Source: Aliidiomarina minuta
GTDB lineage: Bacteria; Pseudomonadota; Gammaproteobacteria; Enterobacterales; Alteromonadaceae
Direction of reading: 5' to 3'
NCBI RefSeq assembly: GCF_003987145.1
Contig: NZ_PIPL01000003.1
Location: 186,001-250,000 of the forward strand
DNA length: 64,000 nucleotides
In this document: positions 43,931-52,143 of the stretch, in pieces
How positions within the stretch are numbered: position 1 is the stretch's first letter
How the letters are laid out: every line of letters begins with the position of its first letter
Notes under the pieces: model-generated
Database searches by the model: none
Seen by the model: the letters and a program-made list of their open reading frames with translations, nothing else
Told to the model about the DNA's origin: nothing
Made by a program: the position numbers and the translations under genes

Positions 43931-44916
43931 TTCTGCCCATACCACATTTCAAATTCTATCCCGACCAGCCAGGAGCCTTTGCGTGTCTGGCCGGGCTCTT
44001 CTTTTGGCCAGTGCATACCGATCCAGCTTTCAATGTAAAACCAATCCCGGCGCCATGACTGGCGATGAATGCCGCGTATACCCATGTCCCGGTCCGGAAC
44101 TACATTGCCACTTTCTCCGGCATACCAGATTTCAGTCGCAATGGCGCGTTCCTCAGCATATAAATGATAGACAGAGGCGCTACTGTGCCAACGAATGCCG
44201 GAAATGCGCTCAGCCCGGGTGCCTTCTATGGTAAAGCGACCAAGCCAGTCGTCACCAGCCGTTTGTTCATAGTCCAGACGCTGGGCAAAGCCAAAACCGT
44301 CACTATTACGCCAAAAACCAACGCTGCGGGTTCGTACCTGGGTTCTGTCTGACATGCGGTACTGAAATAAGTAGCGGCCTTCAGTATAGAGGTCAGCTCG
44401 CAAGCCTCCGCGAATTCCGGCATTGACTGAAAACCGGCTTTGTTCGCCCTGATGAGGGTCAAAGCCTAAACCAACCAGCCACTCACTATCTCCAGATACA
44501 TTGCGCAATACCGAGCTACGTCTCTGAGTATCTTCACCTGCTACAAAGTCATCAATATCGACACGGCCAATGAAAGCAGAAAAACGGCGTTCCGCATGAG
44601 GCAGGTTGACGCGGGCGCGAAAGCTGGAGCGGACTTTAGTGCCGTCAAACTCACTCCATTCCGGGCCCACAGAAAGCCGTCCCTGAGTACTGTATTCATC
44701 TTCAAAAGCGCGCGAGTCGCCGAAAAACCGGTCAAACCAGCGGGCTGTGGCGTCTACCGTAGAGGTAACCCCCTGTTCCAGGCTGTCCAGCATTATGTGG
44801 TCGTTATCCGGTTCTTTCTGTTCTTCTTCCTGTTCTTCTAGTTGTTTTTCTTCTGCCACCACAGGGGACAACAAAAACAGTCCAAGAAGCAAAAGCAGCG
44901 GGCTGCTTAGGCGCAT
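43927..44916 (-). CDS. Predicted outer-membrane beta-barrel protein of unknown function
   Basis: The 329-residue protein has a signal peptide (M-R-L-S-S-P-L-L-L-L-L...V-V-A), an acidic Glu-rich linker (E-E-Q-E-E-E-Q) and then alternating hydrophobic/polar segments ending in an aromatic residue near the terminus (E-F-E-M-W-Y-G-Q-N). This suggests about 12-14 barrel strands. It is convergent with the MlaC-like gene. No family name is clear to me; it may take part in envelope lipid balance, but that is a guess from position only. Confidence 0.6.
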   Translation of the reverse strand: MRLSSPLLLLLGLFLLSPVVAEEKQLEEQEEEQKEPDNDHIMLDSLEQGVTSTVDATARWFDRFFGDSRAFEDEYSTQGRLSVGPEWSEFDGTKVRSSFRARVNLPHAERRFSAFIGRVDIDDFVAGEDTQRRSSVLRNVSGDSEWLVGLGFDPHQGEQSRFSVNAGIRGGLRADLYTEGRYLFQYRMSDRTQVRTRSVGFWRNSDGFGFAQRLDYEQTAGDDWLGRFTIEGTRAERISGIRWHSSASVYHLYAEERAIATEIWYAGESGNVVPDRDMGIRGIHRQSWRRDWFYIESWIGMHWPKEEPGQTRKGSWLVGIEFEMWYGQN

Positions 44917-44997
44917 GTATTCACACTCCGTATGATGGTATACAAAATATATACCCTTTGTGCACCAATGTAGAATGATGCAGGGTCCTTGTCTAGA

Positions 44998-45717
44998 TTA
45001 TTCGGTTTCTTTTACATAGCTAAAATAGTCATCGTGCAGCAAGGTTATGCCATGATGCTTCAGCCAGCTTTCTGCTGCTTTCAGATTAGCATCATGGGCA
45101 TGCAAAAGTTGCCAGAAAGCCTTAGAGTGATCAAAATGAGCCAGGTGACAGAGCTCGTGATGTACCACGTAACGTACTACCCATTCCGGGGCGGCAAAAA
45201 GGCGCCAGCTGAAACTTAAGTGGCCTGAGTGTGAGCAGGCCCCCCACTTGCCGCGATAACTACTGACTCGCCAGCTGCCAGGAGTTAATTCCTGGTAGGC
45301 CGCTAGCTGCGGTAAAGTGGTATCCAGCCATAACTGTGCCTGTTCTTTATACCACTGGGTCACCAGCTGTCGCACTTTGTCCTCGCAACGGGTTACCCGA
45401 CGCGACAGGCGAATATTAAGACTTAGGGTGGTTGCGTCGTAATCAATGGTACTGCGTTGTCCTGGTCGCACTTGTAATTGTAGTTTTTGCCCCAACCAAT
45501 AAAGGTGTTCGCCATGTTGCCACTGGCGCTTAGGCAGGGGGCTTAAACGAGCTTGTTGCGCAGTGACATGCTGCTGGATCCAGTTGTGTTTACTGGCTAC
45601 AAAATCAGCAATGCGCTGACTGGCTAATCCAGTCGGCGCCATAACACGTACCTCACCCTGTTCTATTTTTATGCCGATAGTGGTGCGCCGACGGCTACGA
45701 GAAATAGTGTAATTCAC
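44998..45717 (-). CDS. YgjP-like zinc metallopeptidase (DUF45 / M48-like)
   Basis: The 239-residue protein has the motif Y-V-V-H-H-E-L-C-H-L-A-H-F-D-H-S-K-A-F-W, the HExxH zinc site of the YgjP/WLM-like family, preceded by R-G-K-W-G-A-C-S. Members have been linked to nucleotide or peptide hydrolysis, but their true substrate is unsettled. It has no signal peptide. The gene is divergent from gorA, with 87 bases between the start codons. Confidence 0.85.
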   Translation of the reverse strand: MNYTISRSRRRTTIGIKIEQGEVRVMAPTGLASQRIADFVASKHNWIQQHVTAQQARLSPLPKRQWQHGEHLYWLGQKLQLQVRPGQRSTIDYDATTLSLNIRLSRRVTRCEDKVRQLVTQWYKEQAQLWLDTTLPQLAAYQELTPGSWRVSSYRGKWGACSHSGHLSFSWRLFAAPEWVVRYVVHHELCHLAHFDHSKAFWQLLHAHDANLKAAESWLKHHGITLLHDDYFSYVKETE

Positions 45718-45804
45718 AATAGTACTTCAAAACCTGATTTGCACGCCTCAACTAGCAGTGCGATCATGGTATAACTTCTTTTTTGACCTGAACAGGATAG
45801 ATTC

Positions 45805-47160
45805 ATGAGCAGACATTTCGATTACCTTAGTATTGGTGCAGGTAGCGGTGGTATTGCCTCTGCTAACCGGGCTGCGATTCGTGGGGCTAAAGCCGCTGTA
45901 ATAGAAGCTAAGGCGGTGGGTGGCACTTGCGTGAATGTAGGTTGCGTACCGAAAAAAGTCATGTGGTATGGCGCGCACATCGCCGAAGCTTTGAAATATG
46001 CACCTTCCTATGGTTTTGAAATTGAGCAGACAGGTTACAGCTGGGAAACCATGGTCAAAAATCGTGAAGCCTATATTGAGCGTATACACGGTGGTTACAA
46101 GCGTGGCTTTGAAGGCAATGGCGTTGAGTATATCGAAGGTTTTGCCACCTTTGTGGATGCCAATACCGTTGAAGTGAACGGTGAAACCATTACCGCAGAT
46201 CACATCACTATAGCTGTAGGTGGTCGGCCAACGATTCCAAATATTCCAGGTGCTGAGCACGGCATTGATTCGGATGGTTTCTTTGCTCTTAAGGAACAAC
46301 CGAAAAAAGCGGTCGTGGTAGGCGCAGGTTACATAGCAGTAGAACTGGCAGGAGTCTTCCATGCTCTGGGCACAGATTCCCACCTGATGGTGCGTCAGGA
46401 TCGTCCGTTGCGCGACTTTGACCGTGACATTATCGACTGCCTGTTAGTACGCATGGAGCAGGACGGGCCGACACTGCATAAGTACAGCGAAATTAAGAAA
46501 GTGGATAAGCAGGAAGACGGCACGCTTTGCATTACTACTTTGAATGACGAATGCATTGAAGATGTCGACTGCCTGGTCTGGGCCATTGGTCGTGAACCAA
46601 CAACAGATAAAATTAACCTGCAGGCGGCGGGCGTAGAAGCGGATGAACAAGGCTTTATTAAAACCGACAAATATCAGAATACCAATGTGAAAGGCATTTA
46701 CGCGGTGGGTGATATTACCGGTGAAGCCGCGTTAACGCCGGTTGCCATTAAAGCAGGTCGGTTATTGTCTGAACGTTTGTTCAACAAAGATATGCCGGAT
46801 GCGCATATGGACTATAGCCTGATCCCAACGATAGTCTTCAGCCATCCTCCGATAGGCACTATTGGTTTGACCGAAGTGGAAGCGGTTGCTGAGCATGGCA
46901 AAGAAAATGTAACGGTTTACGCTTCTAACTTTGCCGCTATGTACAATGCAGTGACACCCCACCGTGCTTTAAGCGACTTTAAGCTGGTATGTGTGGGCAA
47001 AGACGAGAAGGTTATTGGTTTGCATGGCATTGGCGAAGGTATGGATGAAATTATTCAGGGTTTTGCAGTGGCTATGAAAATGGGCGCTACTAAAGCGGAC
47101 TTCGATGCTACTGTGGCGCTGCACCCCACCAGTGCGGAAGAGTTTGTTACGCTCAGGTAG
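45805..47160 (+). CDS. gorA: Glutathione-disulfide reductase
   Basis: The 451-residue protein has the FAD motif G-A-G-S-G-G at the N-terminus, the redox disulfide G-G-T-C-V-N-V-G-C-V-P-K-K, the NADP motif G-A-G-Y-I-A-V-E-L-A and the C-terminal H-P-T-x-x-E-E. It keeps glutathione reduced with NADPH. A TGAACAGGA site precedes the ATG. It is a stand-alone gene, followed by an 11-bp hairpin. Confidence 0.95.
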   Translation: MSRHFDYLSIGAGSGGIASANRAAIRGAKAAVIEAKAVGGTCVNVGCVPKKVMWYGAHIAEALKYAPSYGFEIEQTGYSWETMVKNREAYIERIHGGYKRGFEGNGVEYIEGFATFVDANTVEVNGETITADHITIAVGGRPTIPNIPGAEHGIDSDGFFALKEQPKKAVVVGAGYIAVELAGVFHALGTDSHLMVRQDRPLRDFDRDIIDCLLVRMEQDGPTLHKYSEIKKVDKQEDGTLCITTLNDECIEDVDCLVWAIGREPTTDKINLQAAGVEADEQGFIKTDKYQNTNVKGIYAVGDITGEAALTPVAIKAGRLLSERLFNKDMPDAHMDYSLIPTIVFSHPPIGTIGLTEVEAVAEHGKENVTVYASNFAAMYNAVTPHRALSDFKLVCVGKDEKVIGLHGIGEGMDEIIQGFAVAMKMGATKADFDATVALHPTSAEEFVTLR

Positions 47161-47174
47161 CGGCTCCGGGAAAC

Positions 47175-47205
47175 ACTAAGCTGGCGAATGATTAGCCAGC
47201 TTAGT
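47175..47205 (+). terminator. Perfect 11-bp hairpin after gorA
   Basis: ACTAAGCTGGC (47175-47185) pairs exactly with GCCAGCTTAGT (47195-47205) around a 9-base loop. No T tract follows, so it may stop RNA degradation or act with Rho rather than terminate alone. Confidence 0.55.
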
Positions 47206-47389
47206 TACGTAAACACTTGGCTTGTATTCGTTGCATTCAGAAAAAGGAAAACTTGAATATAGCCGATAAATCTCCATTTCCACTTAGATCCTTAATTACA
47301 ACCCTCTACCTCTAAAGTTAAATAAGCCAGCACTGGAACAATTGGTAAAACCCGATACTATATAAGTTAACAGATAATCGAGGTGCATC

Positions 47390-47638
47390 ATGGATTTCAC
47401 TCTGGAACTATTACGAAGCTTATTGGGCTGGACTCTGTTCTTGAACCTTATTCTGCTGTTGTTCTGGTCATCTATGATTAAGTTCGCTGGTGACTTTGTG
47501 TATAAAACGCATACTGCTTTTATTCCACTGAGCCGGGACCAGTTTCATATGGCCCATTATGTATCTTTGGCCATCTATAAACTGATGTTGTCGTTATTTG
47601 TGCTGATGCCATGGCTGGCACTGCATATTATTACGTAA
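47390..47638 (+). CDS. Small two-helix membrane protein (DUF6868-like)
   Basis: The 82-residue protein has two membrane helices (about 11-30 and 58-80) and resembles the DUF6868-type group of marine gammaproteobacteria. An AGGTGC site precedes the ATG. It is followed 10 bases later by a YciI-like gene. Function unknown. Confidence 0.65.
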   Translation: MDFTLELLRSLLGWTLFLNLILLLFWSSMIKFAGDFVYKTHTAFIPLSRDQFHMAHYVSLAIYKLMLSLFVLMPWLALHIIT

Positions 47639-47648
47639 AGGAATAGTT

Positions 47649-47945
47649 ATGTATTACTTGCTGACCTACCAGGTAGTGGCTGATTACCTGGACCGTCGTG
47701 AACAATACCGGGACGAGCACCTGAAGTTGGCGAATGACTACGTTGAGCAGGGGTTTTTGTTACTGGCGGGCGCTAAAGGCGACCCCATTGACGGGGCTTA
47801 CCTGGTTTTTAAAGCGGACAGCGCTGAGGTCGTTGAGGCGTTTGCTGCGGCAGACCCCTATGTTAAAAATAAACTGGTGACTCGGTGGACGGTTGAGCCC
47901 TGGCATGTAGTGGTAGGAAGCTGCCTGGAAAACCCGGTTTTATAG
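47649..47945 (+). CDS. YciI-like protein
   Basis: The 98-residue protein has the ferredoxin-like YciI pattern: R-x-x-Y-R-D-E-H-L-x-L near the N-terminus and D-P-Y-V-K-N-K-L-V at the C-terminus. The family has a conserved His-Asp pair that may be catalytic. Its role is unknown. It is in one unit with the small membrane protein upstream; its stop abuts the convergent Tag-like gene. Confidence 0.85.
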   Translation: MYYLLTYQVVADYLDRREQYRDEHLKLANDYVEQGFLLLAGAKGDPIDGAYLVFKADSAEVVEAFAAADPYVKNKLVTRWTVEPWHVVVGSCLENPVL

Positions 47946-48617
47946 TTAACGGGCGTCCAGTGTCATGGATAGAATTCGTGACAGGTGGCTGTATGGTAGC
48001 TGCGTTTCCTCATGCCAGTTATTAAAAACCTGCTGCGCTTGTTTAAACGACTTTTGTGTTCCCGGGGTGGCGTCCAGTAGATTGTAATTCTGCAAGGCCG
48101 TGGTGACGTCGGCGGAAAGGATAAAGCCGTCCCAGCCAGCCATGCGCAGAAAGTATTGAGCTGAAGCCCCGCCTAAGCGGGCTCCGTTCTTCTTTAAAAA
48201 CAGCAGGAGCCCGGCCTGATCGCTGGATGGCCATTGCGCCAGGAAAGCACCAAAACTGCCGTATTCCTCGCTGGCCTCAACAATCATGCGCGCATTCATT
48301 GGCACTGTATTTATTTTTTGCATGTTGCGTATGATACGCGGGTCGTTACTCAGCGCTTCAATACGCTCAGGCGGAACCTGCTGCCAGTAACGGGGCACGA
48401 AGCCACTAAAAGCTTCTTCAAAGCCTGGCCATTTATGGTCAACAATGCGCCATACGAACCCAGCACGAAATACACAGCGGGTGATGCTGGATAAATACCT
48501 GTCATCAGGCCGCGCGCAAAGTTCTGGCTGACTGGCAACTGCAGGCAGGTTTTCGTTTACAGCGGCCTCGCTGCCTTTACGTTCAACGGCGCGCTGGTAA
48601 AAGTCAGCGAATTTCAT
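47946..48617 (-). CDS. DNA-3-methyladenine glycosylase I family protein, zinc ligands absent
   Basis: The 223-residue protein belongs to the Tag-type HhH glycosylase superfamily (F-x-W-x-I-V-x-K-x-P, I-R-N-M-Q-K-I, N-A-R-M-I). Tag removes 3-methyladenine from alkylated DNA. The Cys and His that bind the structural zinc at the N- and C-termini of E. coli Tag are not seen here. It may be a related subgroup with different base choice. It is divergent from a DsbA-like gene. Confidence 0.7.
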   Translation of the reverse strand: MKFADFYQRAVERKGSEAAVNENLPAVASQPELCARPDDRYLSSITRCVFRAGFVWRIVDHKWPGFEEAFSGFVPRYWQQVPPERIEALSNDPRIIRNMQKINTVPMNARMIVEASEEYGSFGAFLAQWPSSDQAGLLLFLKKNGARLGGASAQYFLRMAGWDGFILSADVTTALQNYNLLDATPGTQKSFKQAQQVFNNWHEETQLPYSHLSRILSMTLDAR

Positions 48618-48762
48618 GGGCTGGCTGCCTCTTTATTAAATAGGAAAGGCTAGCTTAGTCATTGCCAATAAGCGGTGCAATAGCACGCCGTTAAATTGGT
48701 CTTAAGCGCAACAAATAACGTATAACTGAGGACTTGATCTGTGACCTATGAAAAGGAATCTT

Positions 48763-49419
48763 ATGACGTCAGTGCATATTGATATTGTATCGGACATTGC
48801 CTGTCCCTGGTGTGCGATTGGTTATGCGCGCCTGGAAAAGGCGCTGCAAAGTCTGCAGGGTGAAGTAGAGGCCTCTGTGGAATGGCATGCTTTTGAGTTG
48901 AACCCGGATCCGAACCAGGTGGCGGAGCCTATCTTGCCAGCGCTGAGCAAAAAATATGGGCGTAGTGAGCAAGAGATGGAGCAGGCTCAGGCACAGATGA
49001 TGGAAATAGCAGTTCAGCTAGGACTTAATTTTGACAAGATGCAGCAGCGTTATACCTGCAATACCTTTGACGCGCATCGGTTGTTAAAGTGGGCGCATCA
49101 GTTCGGTAAACAAACTGCGCTGAAACAGGTTTTGTTTGAGGCCTATTTTGGTAACGCTGAGGATGTCAGCAAGCATTCCGTATTGCTCAACTGTGTGGAG
49201 AAAGCGGGGTTAGATTCAGCTGAGGCTAATCAGATACTAACCAGTGGTCAGTACCAGGCTGAAGTGCGGGCTGACGAACAGCGTTATCAACAAGCAGGTA
49301 TTACTGCGGTGCCAGCTTTTATTATTAATCAAAAATATGTCATCAATGGTGCTCAGGAAAGTGAAGTTCTGGCTCAGACGTTGCAACAGATCAGTCGGGA
49401 GACAGAGGAAAGGGGCTAG
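48763..49419 (+). CDS. DsbA family (FrnE-like) thiol oxidoreductase
   Basis: The 218-residue protein starts at the ATG at 48763 (AAAAGGA lies just before; an ATG at 48748 is a weaker choice). It has the redox motif C-P-W-C at residues 14-17 and the DsbA helical insert, and no signal peptide, so it works in the cytoplasm as FrnE-like polyketide or stress oxidoreductases do. Its stop touches the next gene's ATG. Confidence 0.88.
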   Translation: MTSVHIDIVSDIACPWCAIGYARLEKALQSLQGEVEASVEWHAFELNPDPNQVAEPILPALSKKYGRSEQEMEQAQAQMMEIAVQLGLNFDKMQQRYTCNTFDAHRLLKWAHQFGKQTALKQVLFEAYFGNAEDVSKHSVLLNCVEKAGLDSAEANQILTSGQYQAEVRADEQRYQQAGITAVPAFIINQKYVINGAQESEVLAQTLQQISRETEERG

Positions 49420-50224
49420 ATGTATTTTGCCAACTCAAACCCATTAGGTGCGCAGTTACTGGCTGATTTTTTGCTTCAGCACGGGCCTGTGACGCTGTTG
49501 ACTGGTGCCGGCTTGAGCACTGATTCCGGAATTCCAGACTATCGGGACAACCGGGGTGACTGGAAACGCAGACCGCCGGTGCAGCATCGTGATTTTATGG
49601 GCAGCCATGAAGTACGCCAGCGTTACTGGGCGCGCAGCCTGGCGGGCTGGCCGGTGATGCAAAAGGCAGCGGCTAATAACGCGCATCTGGCGATTACTGA
49701 GTTACAGCAACGGGGGCTGATTGGAACGGTGATAACGCAAAATGTGGATGGCCTGCATCAGCAGGCAGGAACCCATTCGGTAATTGATTTGCATGAGTTG
49801 TGATTATCAGGAGAGCCGCCTGCAGATGCATCAGCGATGTGCTGTGTTAAATCCTGACTTCAGTCAATTAGAAGCTACCGCGGCACCCGATGGTGATGCG
49901 GATCTGGATGTTGATTTTACTGCTTTTGCCGTCGCAAATTGCCCTCAATGCGGTGGGATTTTAAAACCCGATGTGGTGTATTTCGGCGACAATGTGCCAC
50001 AAGAGCGGGTAAATCGTGCGAATCATGCTTTGCAGGAAAGTGGCGGCCTGCTGGTGATAGGCTCTTCGTTAATGGTTTTTTCCGGTTTTCGTTTCTGTCG
50101 TCAGGCGGCCAGTCGGCAGCAACCTATTGCTCTGCTGAATTATGGTCATACCCGCGGCGACGCCTTAGCCAGCCTGAAACTGGATTTAGGCATTAGCGAA
50201 ACGTTGCAGCATCTATCCTTGTAA
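49420..50224 (+). pseudogene. Sir2-family NAD-dependent protein deacetylase, frameshifted
   Basis: The N-terminal part (49420-49803) has the sirtuin marks T-G-A-G-L-S, G-I-P-D-Y-R and T-Q-N-V-D-G-L-H, ending in V-I-D-L-H (catalytic His) followed by a premature stop. The second frame (about 49784-50224) continues with C-M-S-C and later C-P-Q-C-G-G (zinc Cys) and V-V-Y-F-G. The H-G-x-L-x-x-V-x stretch in between is lost. The 9-base GATTTGCAT (49786-49794) reads as D-L-H in one frame and, with flanks, I-C-M in the other. The gene is likely dead unless the reads are wrong. Confidence 0.9.
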
Positions 50225-50248
50225 AACAGCTTGCAGTGAGAGTTTACT

Positions 50249-50638
50249 TCACTCCAGGTCGGCTAGCGGTTGGGGCTGCTGTTCGCGCTCATCAATTTCT
50301 TGCTGGTAAGTTTTAGCTCGTTCAAGCTGCAGCTGATTAAGACGGGGTTTTATTTCAGTGACCATGGCCATGCCTTCCGGGTGGCCCCATTCGGCGGCTT
50401 TTTCAAATAAGGCGAGAGCTTTTGCCGGGTCGTGCTCACAACCTTTCTCTTTTAAGGTCATTAAGCCCATCTGCATGGCCGCGTCGGGATTCTGCTCAGC
50501 AAGCAATTGGTCGAATTTCAGGTAGGCCTGTTCGTAATGCCCTTTTTTGTAAGCTGTATAGGCACTGTCGATATCAGTAGCCTGCGCAGGAAAAAGAGCG
50601 CAACAAAAAATAAGAGGTGTTAGGTAATGAGTTTTCAT
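50249..50638 (-). CDS. Small exported Sel1/TPR-like repeat protein
   Basis: The 129-residue protein has a signal peptide (cut near A-Q-A-T) and two to three Sel1/TPR-type helical repeats (G-x-Y-E-Q-A-Y-x-x-F; P-A-K-A-L-A-L-F-E-K-A-A-E-W-G-H-P-E-G). It would be a periplasmic scaffold for protein contacts. It ends with a Gln/Glu-rich tail. The stop is close to the convergent sirtuin gene. Confidence 0.8.
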   Translation of the reverse strand: MKTHYLTPLIFCCALFPAQATDIDSAYTAYKKGHYEQAYLKFDQLLAEQNPDAAMQMGLMTLKEKGCEHDPAKALALFEKAAEWGHPEGMAMVTEIKPRLNQLQLERAKTYQQEIDEREQQPQPLADLE

Positions 50639-50743
50639 GGGTCACTCTCGGGAAATAGTCTTATCTATAGAGTGGTCTGCTACAGGGACTAAATCAATAA
50701 AGAGAGTGTTAAAGCTATGTAAGTAAAGACCCTGCAGGCACGC

Positions 50744-50953
50744 TTAGCTAATGGCTGCAGCTTCGGCGGCACGGCGGCGGTCAATTCTGCCCCAGGCTTT
50801 TTCGTGGAAAAAATAAGCGACTGTATTGACCGCAGGTTCTACCATAGCAATGACGCCACCCAGTACCCAGCTTCCAGTAATTAACCAGGTTACCAGAAAG
50901 GCAACCGTAAAGTGCACGACGGCGAATGAAAACGTTTTGTTCAGATAATGCAT
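50744..50953 (-). CDS. Two-helix membrane protein (DUF2061)
   Basis: The 69-residue protein has a DUF2061-like pattern: K-T-F-S-F-A-V-V-H-F-T-V-A-F at the start, then W-V-L-G-G-V-I-A-M-V-E-P-A-V-N-T-V-A-Y-F-F-H-E-K-A-W. A perfect AGGAGGT lies 7 bases before the chosen ATG; a GTG one codon earlier is less likely. Function unknown, inner membrane. Confidence 0.8.
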   Translation of the reverse strand: MHYLNKTFSFAVVHFTVAFLVTWLITGSWVLGGVIAMVEPAVNTVAYFFHEKAWGRIDRRRAAEAAAIS

Positions 50954-51044
50954 CACGGTACCTCCTGAGTGAAACCTACCCTTTGATAATAGTTCTCATT
51001 ATTGTTATTTGCCAGCGAACTTTTCCGATTAGGTTAATGGGTTT

Positions 51045-51070
51045 AACCGGGCAGTTTCAACCGCCCGGTT
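51045..51070 (-). terminator. Hairpin after the catabolic operon
   Basis: AACCGGGC (51045-51052) pairs with GCCCGGTT (51063-51070) around a 10-base loop, 13 bases after the stop of the last operon gene on the minus strand. The T tract is short. Confidence 0.5.
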
Positions 51071-51082
51071 TGCAATCATCTA

Positions 51083-52111
51083 TTATTTAATGGCGATAGG
51101 ATTCACCGGTGATCCTGAGCCGCGCTTCATTTTCAACGGCGCGGCGGTAAATAAGAAGTTGTATTGGCCGTCTGCGGCACTGCTGTCGGCCAGGTCATCC
51201 AGCCAGTAAAGCTCACTGAGTACCACGCCCAAATCGCGCATGAGTACGCCATGTAGCGGAATTACGTAATCCTGACCATCGATTTCCTGGGGGACTAGCT
51301 CTACCGCCAGGTTGTCCGCAGCGATAAAAGGGATTTCCATGTCGTAAATCCACTGCACCAGCTCTTCGCTATAACACAGTCCGGGCTCGGTCATGGCGTC
51401 CCATTCAGCATCCGGTTGGTCACTGTAATAACGGCCCATAGATCCGGTCCGGATAAGCAATATATCGCGCTTTTGCAGGCTGACGTCCTGAGCTTCGGCC
51501 GTATTCAGCAGGTCATCTAAGTGAATGCAACTTCCGGGGGCCAGGCGATTGACTTCATTACCCGCATAACGACCTACATCGAGCAGCACCCCATGTCCGA
51601 CTACGCCTTTTTCTCCTAAGACACCAACGTCCACTGCGTCGTGGCCATGCACAGTGCTGTCTGCGGAATTGTTATTATAGACTTTATCACCATACCAGGC
51701 GTGTCCCAGCGCATCGACATGGGTCGTTCCCTGCAGATACATGAACACGGCGTCGTCTGAATATTTAACGCCGCCTGGCAAGGCTTCTAATTTGTCTGTT
51801 GAATACAGGCCTTCGTCCTGTGACATAAAATGCATGGTGGGTACCCGCCCCGGGAAAACCGGGCCTACGCCATGTGTCATGGGCAATTGCAGAGTATAGG
51901 TCTGACCGCTTTGCACGGCTTGTATGCCGCGCATGACCTGATCAGAGTCCAGATAGTTGAGGGCTCCAACCTGATCATCCTCGCCCCATTTGCCCCAGTT
52001 ACTCGGCGCATCTGCAAGTAGTCCTTCTATAGGGGTATGTGCCAGAGCCGGAGCCATAAGAAGACTGCTGCTCAGCAGGCCGGTTAGGAGTACTTTTTTG
52101 CGTATAAACAT
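51083..52111 (-). CDS. Exported cyclase-family metal hydrolase
   Basis: The 342-residue protein has a signal peptide (cut near A-L-A-H) and the cyclase/kynurenine-formamidase pattern T-H-V-D-A-L-G-H-A-W-Y-G-D, whose His and Asp bind the metal. Relatives open lactams, imides, amides or esters (isatin hydrolase, formamidases). Being exported, it may convert an outside compound before import by the permease of the same operon. It is the last gene of the sigma-54 operon, 32 bases after the aldehyde dehydrogenase gene. The substrate is not known. Confidence 0.82.
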   Translation of the reverse strand: MFIRKKVLLTGLLSSSLLMAPALAHTPIEGLLADAPSNWGKWGEDDQVGALNYLDSDQVMRGIQAVQSGQTYTLQLPMTHGVGPVFPGRVPTMHFMSQDEGLYSTDKLEALPGGVKYSDDAVFMYLQGTTHVDALGHAWYGDKVYNNNSADSTVHGHDAVDVGVLGEKGVVGHGVLLDVGRYAGNEVNRLAPGSCIHLDDLLNTAEAQDVSLQKRDILLIRTGSMGRYYSDQPDAEWDAMTEPGLCYSEELVQWIYDMEIPFIAADNLAVELVPQEIDGQDYVIPLHGVLMRDLGVVLSELYWLDDLADSSAADGQYNFLFTAAPLKMKRGSGSPVNPIAIK

Positions 52112-52143
52112 AATGATTCCTCTTTGTTTATTGTTTGTTGTCG

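Noticed and set aside
45748..46383. A 211-codon open frame on the minus strand over the start of gorA
   Set aside because: It is antisense to gorA and its protein is low in any recognisable motif.
49784..50224. The second half of the sirtuin as a separate small zinc protein
   Set aside because: It lacks the NAD-binding part that sits in the preceding frame; it is one broken gene.
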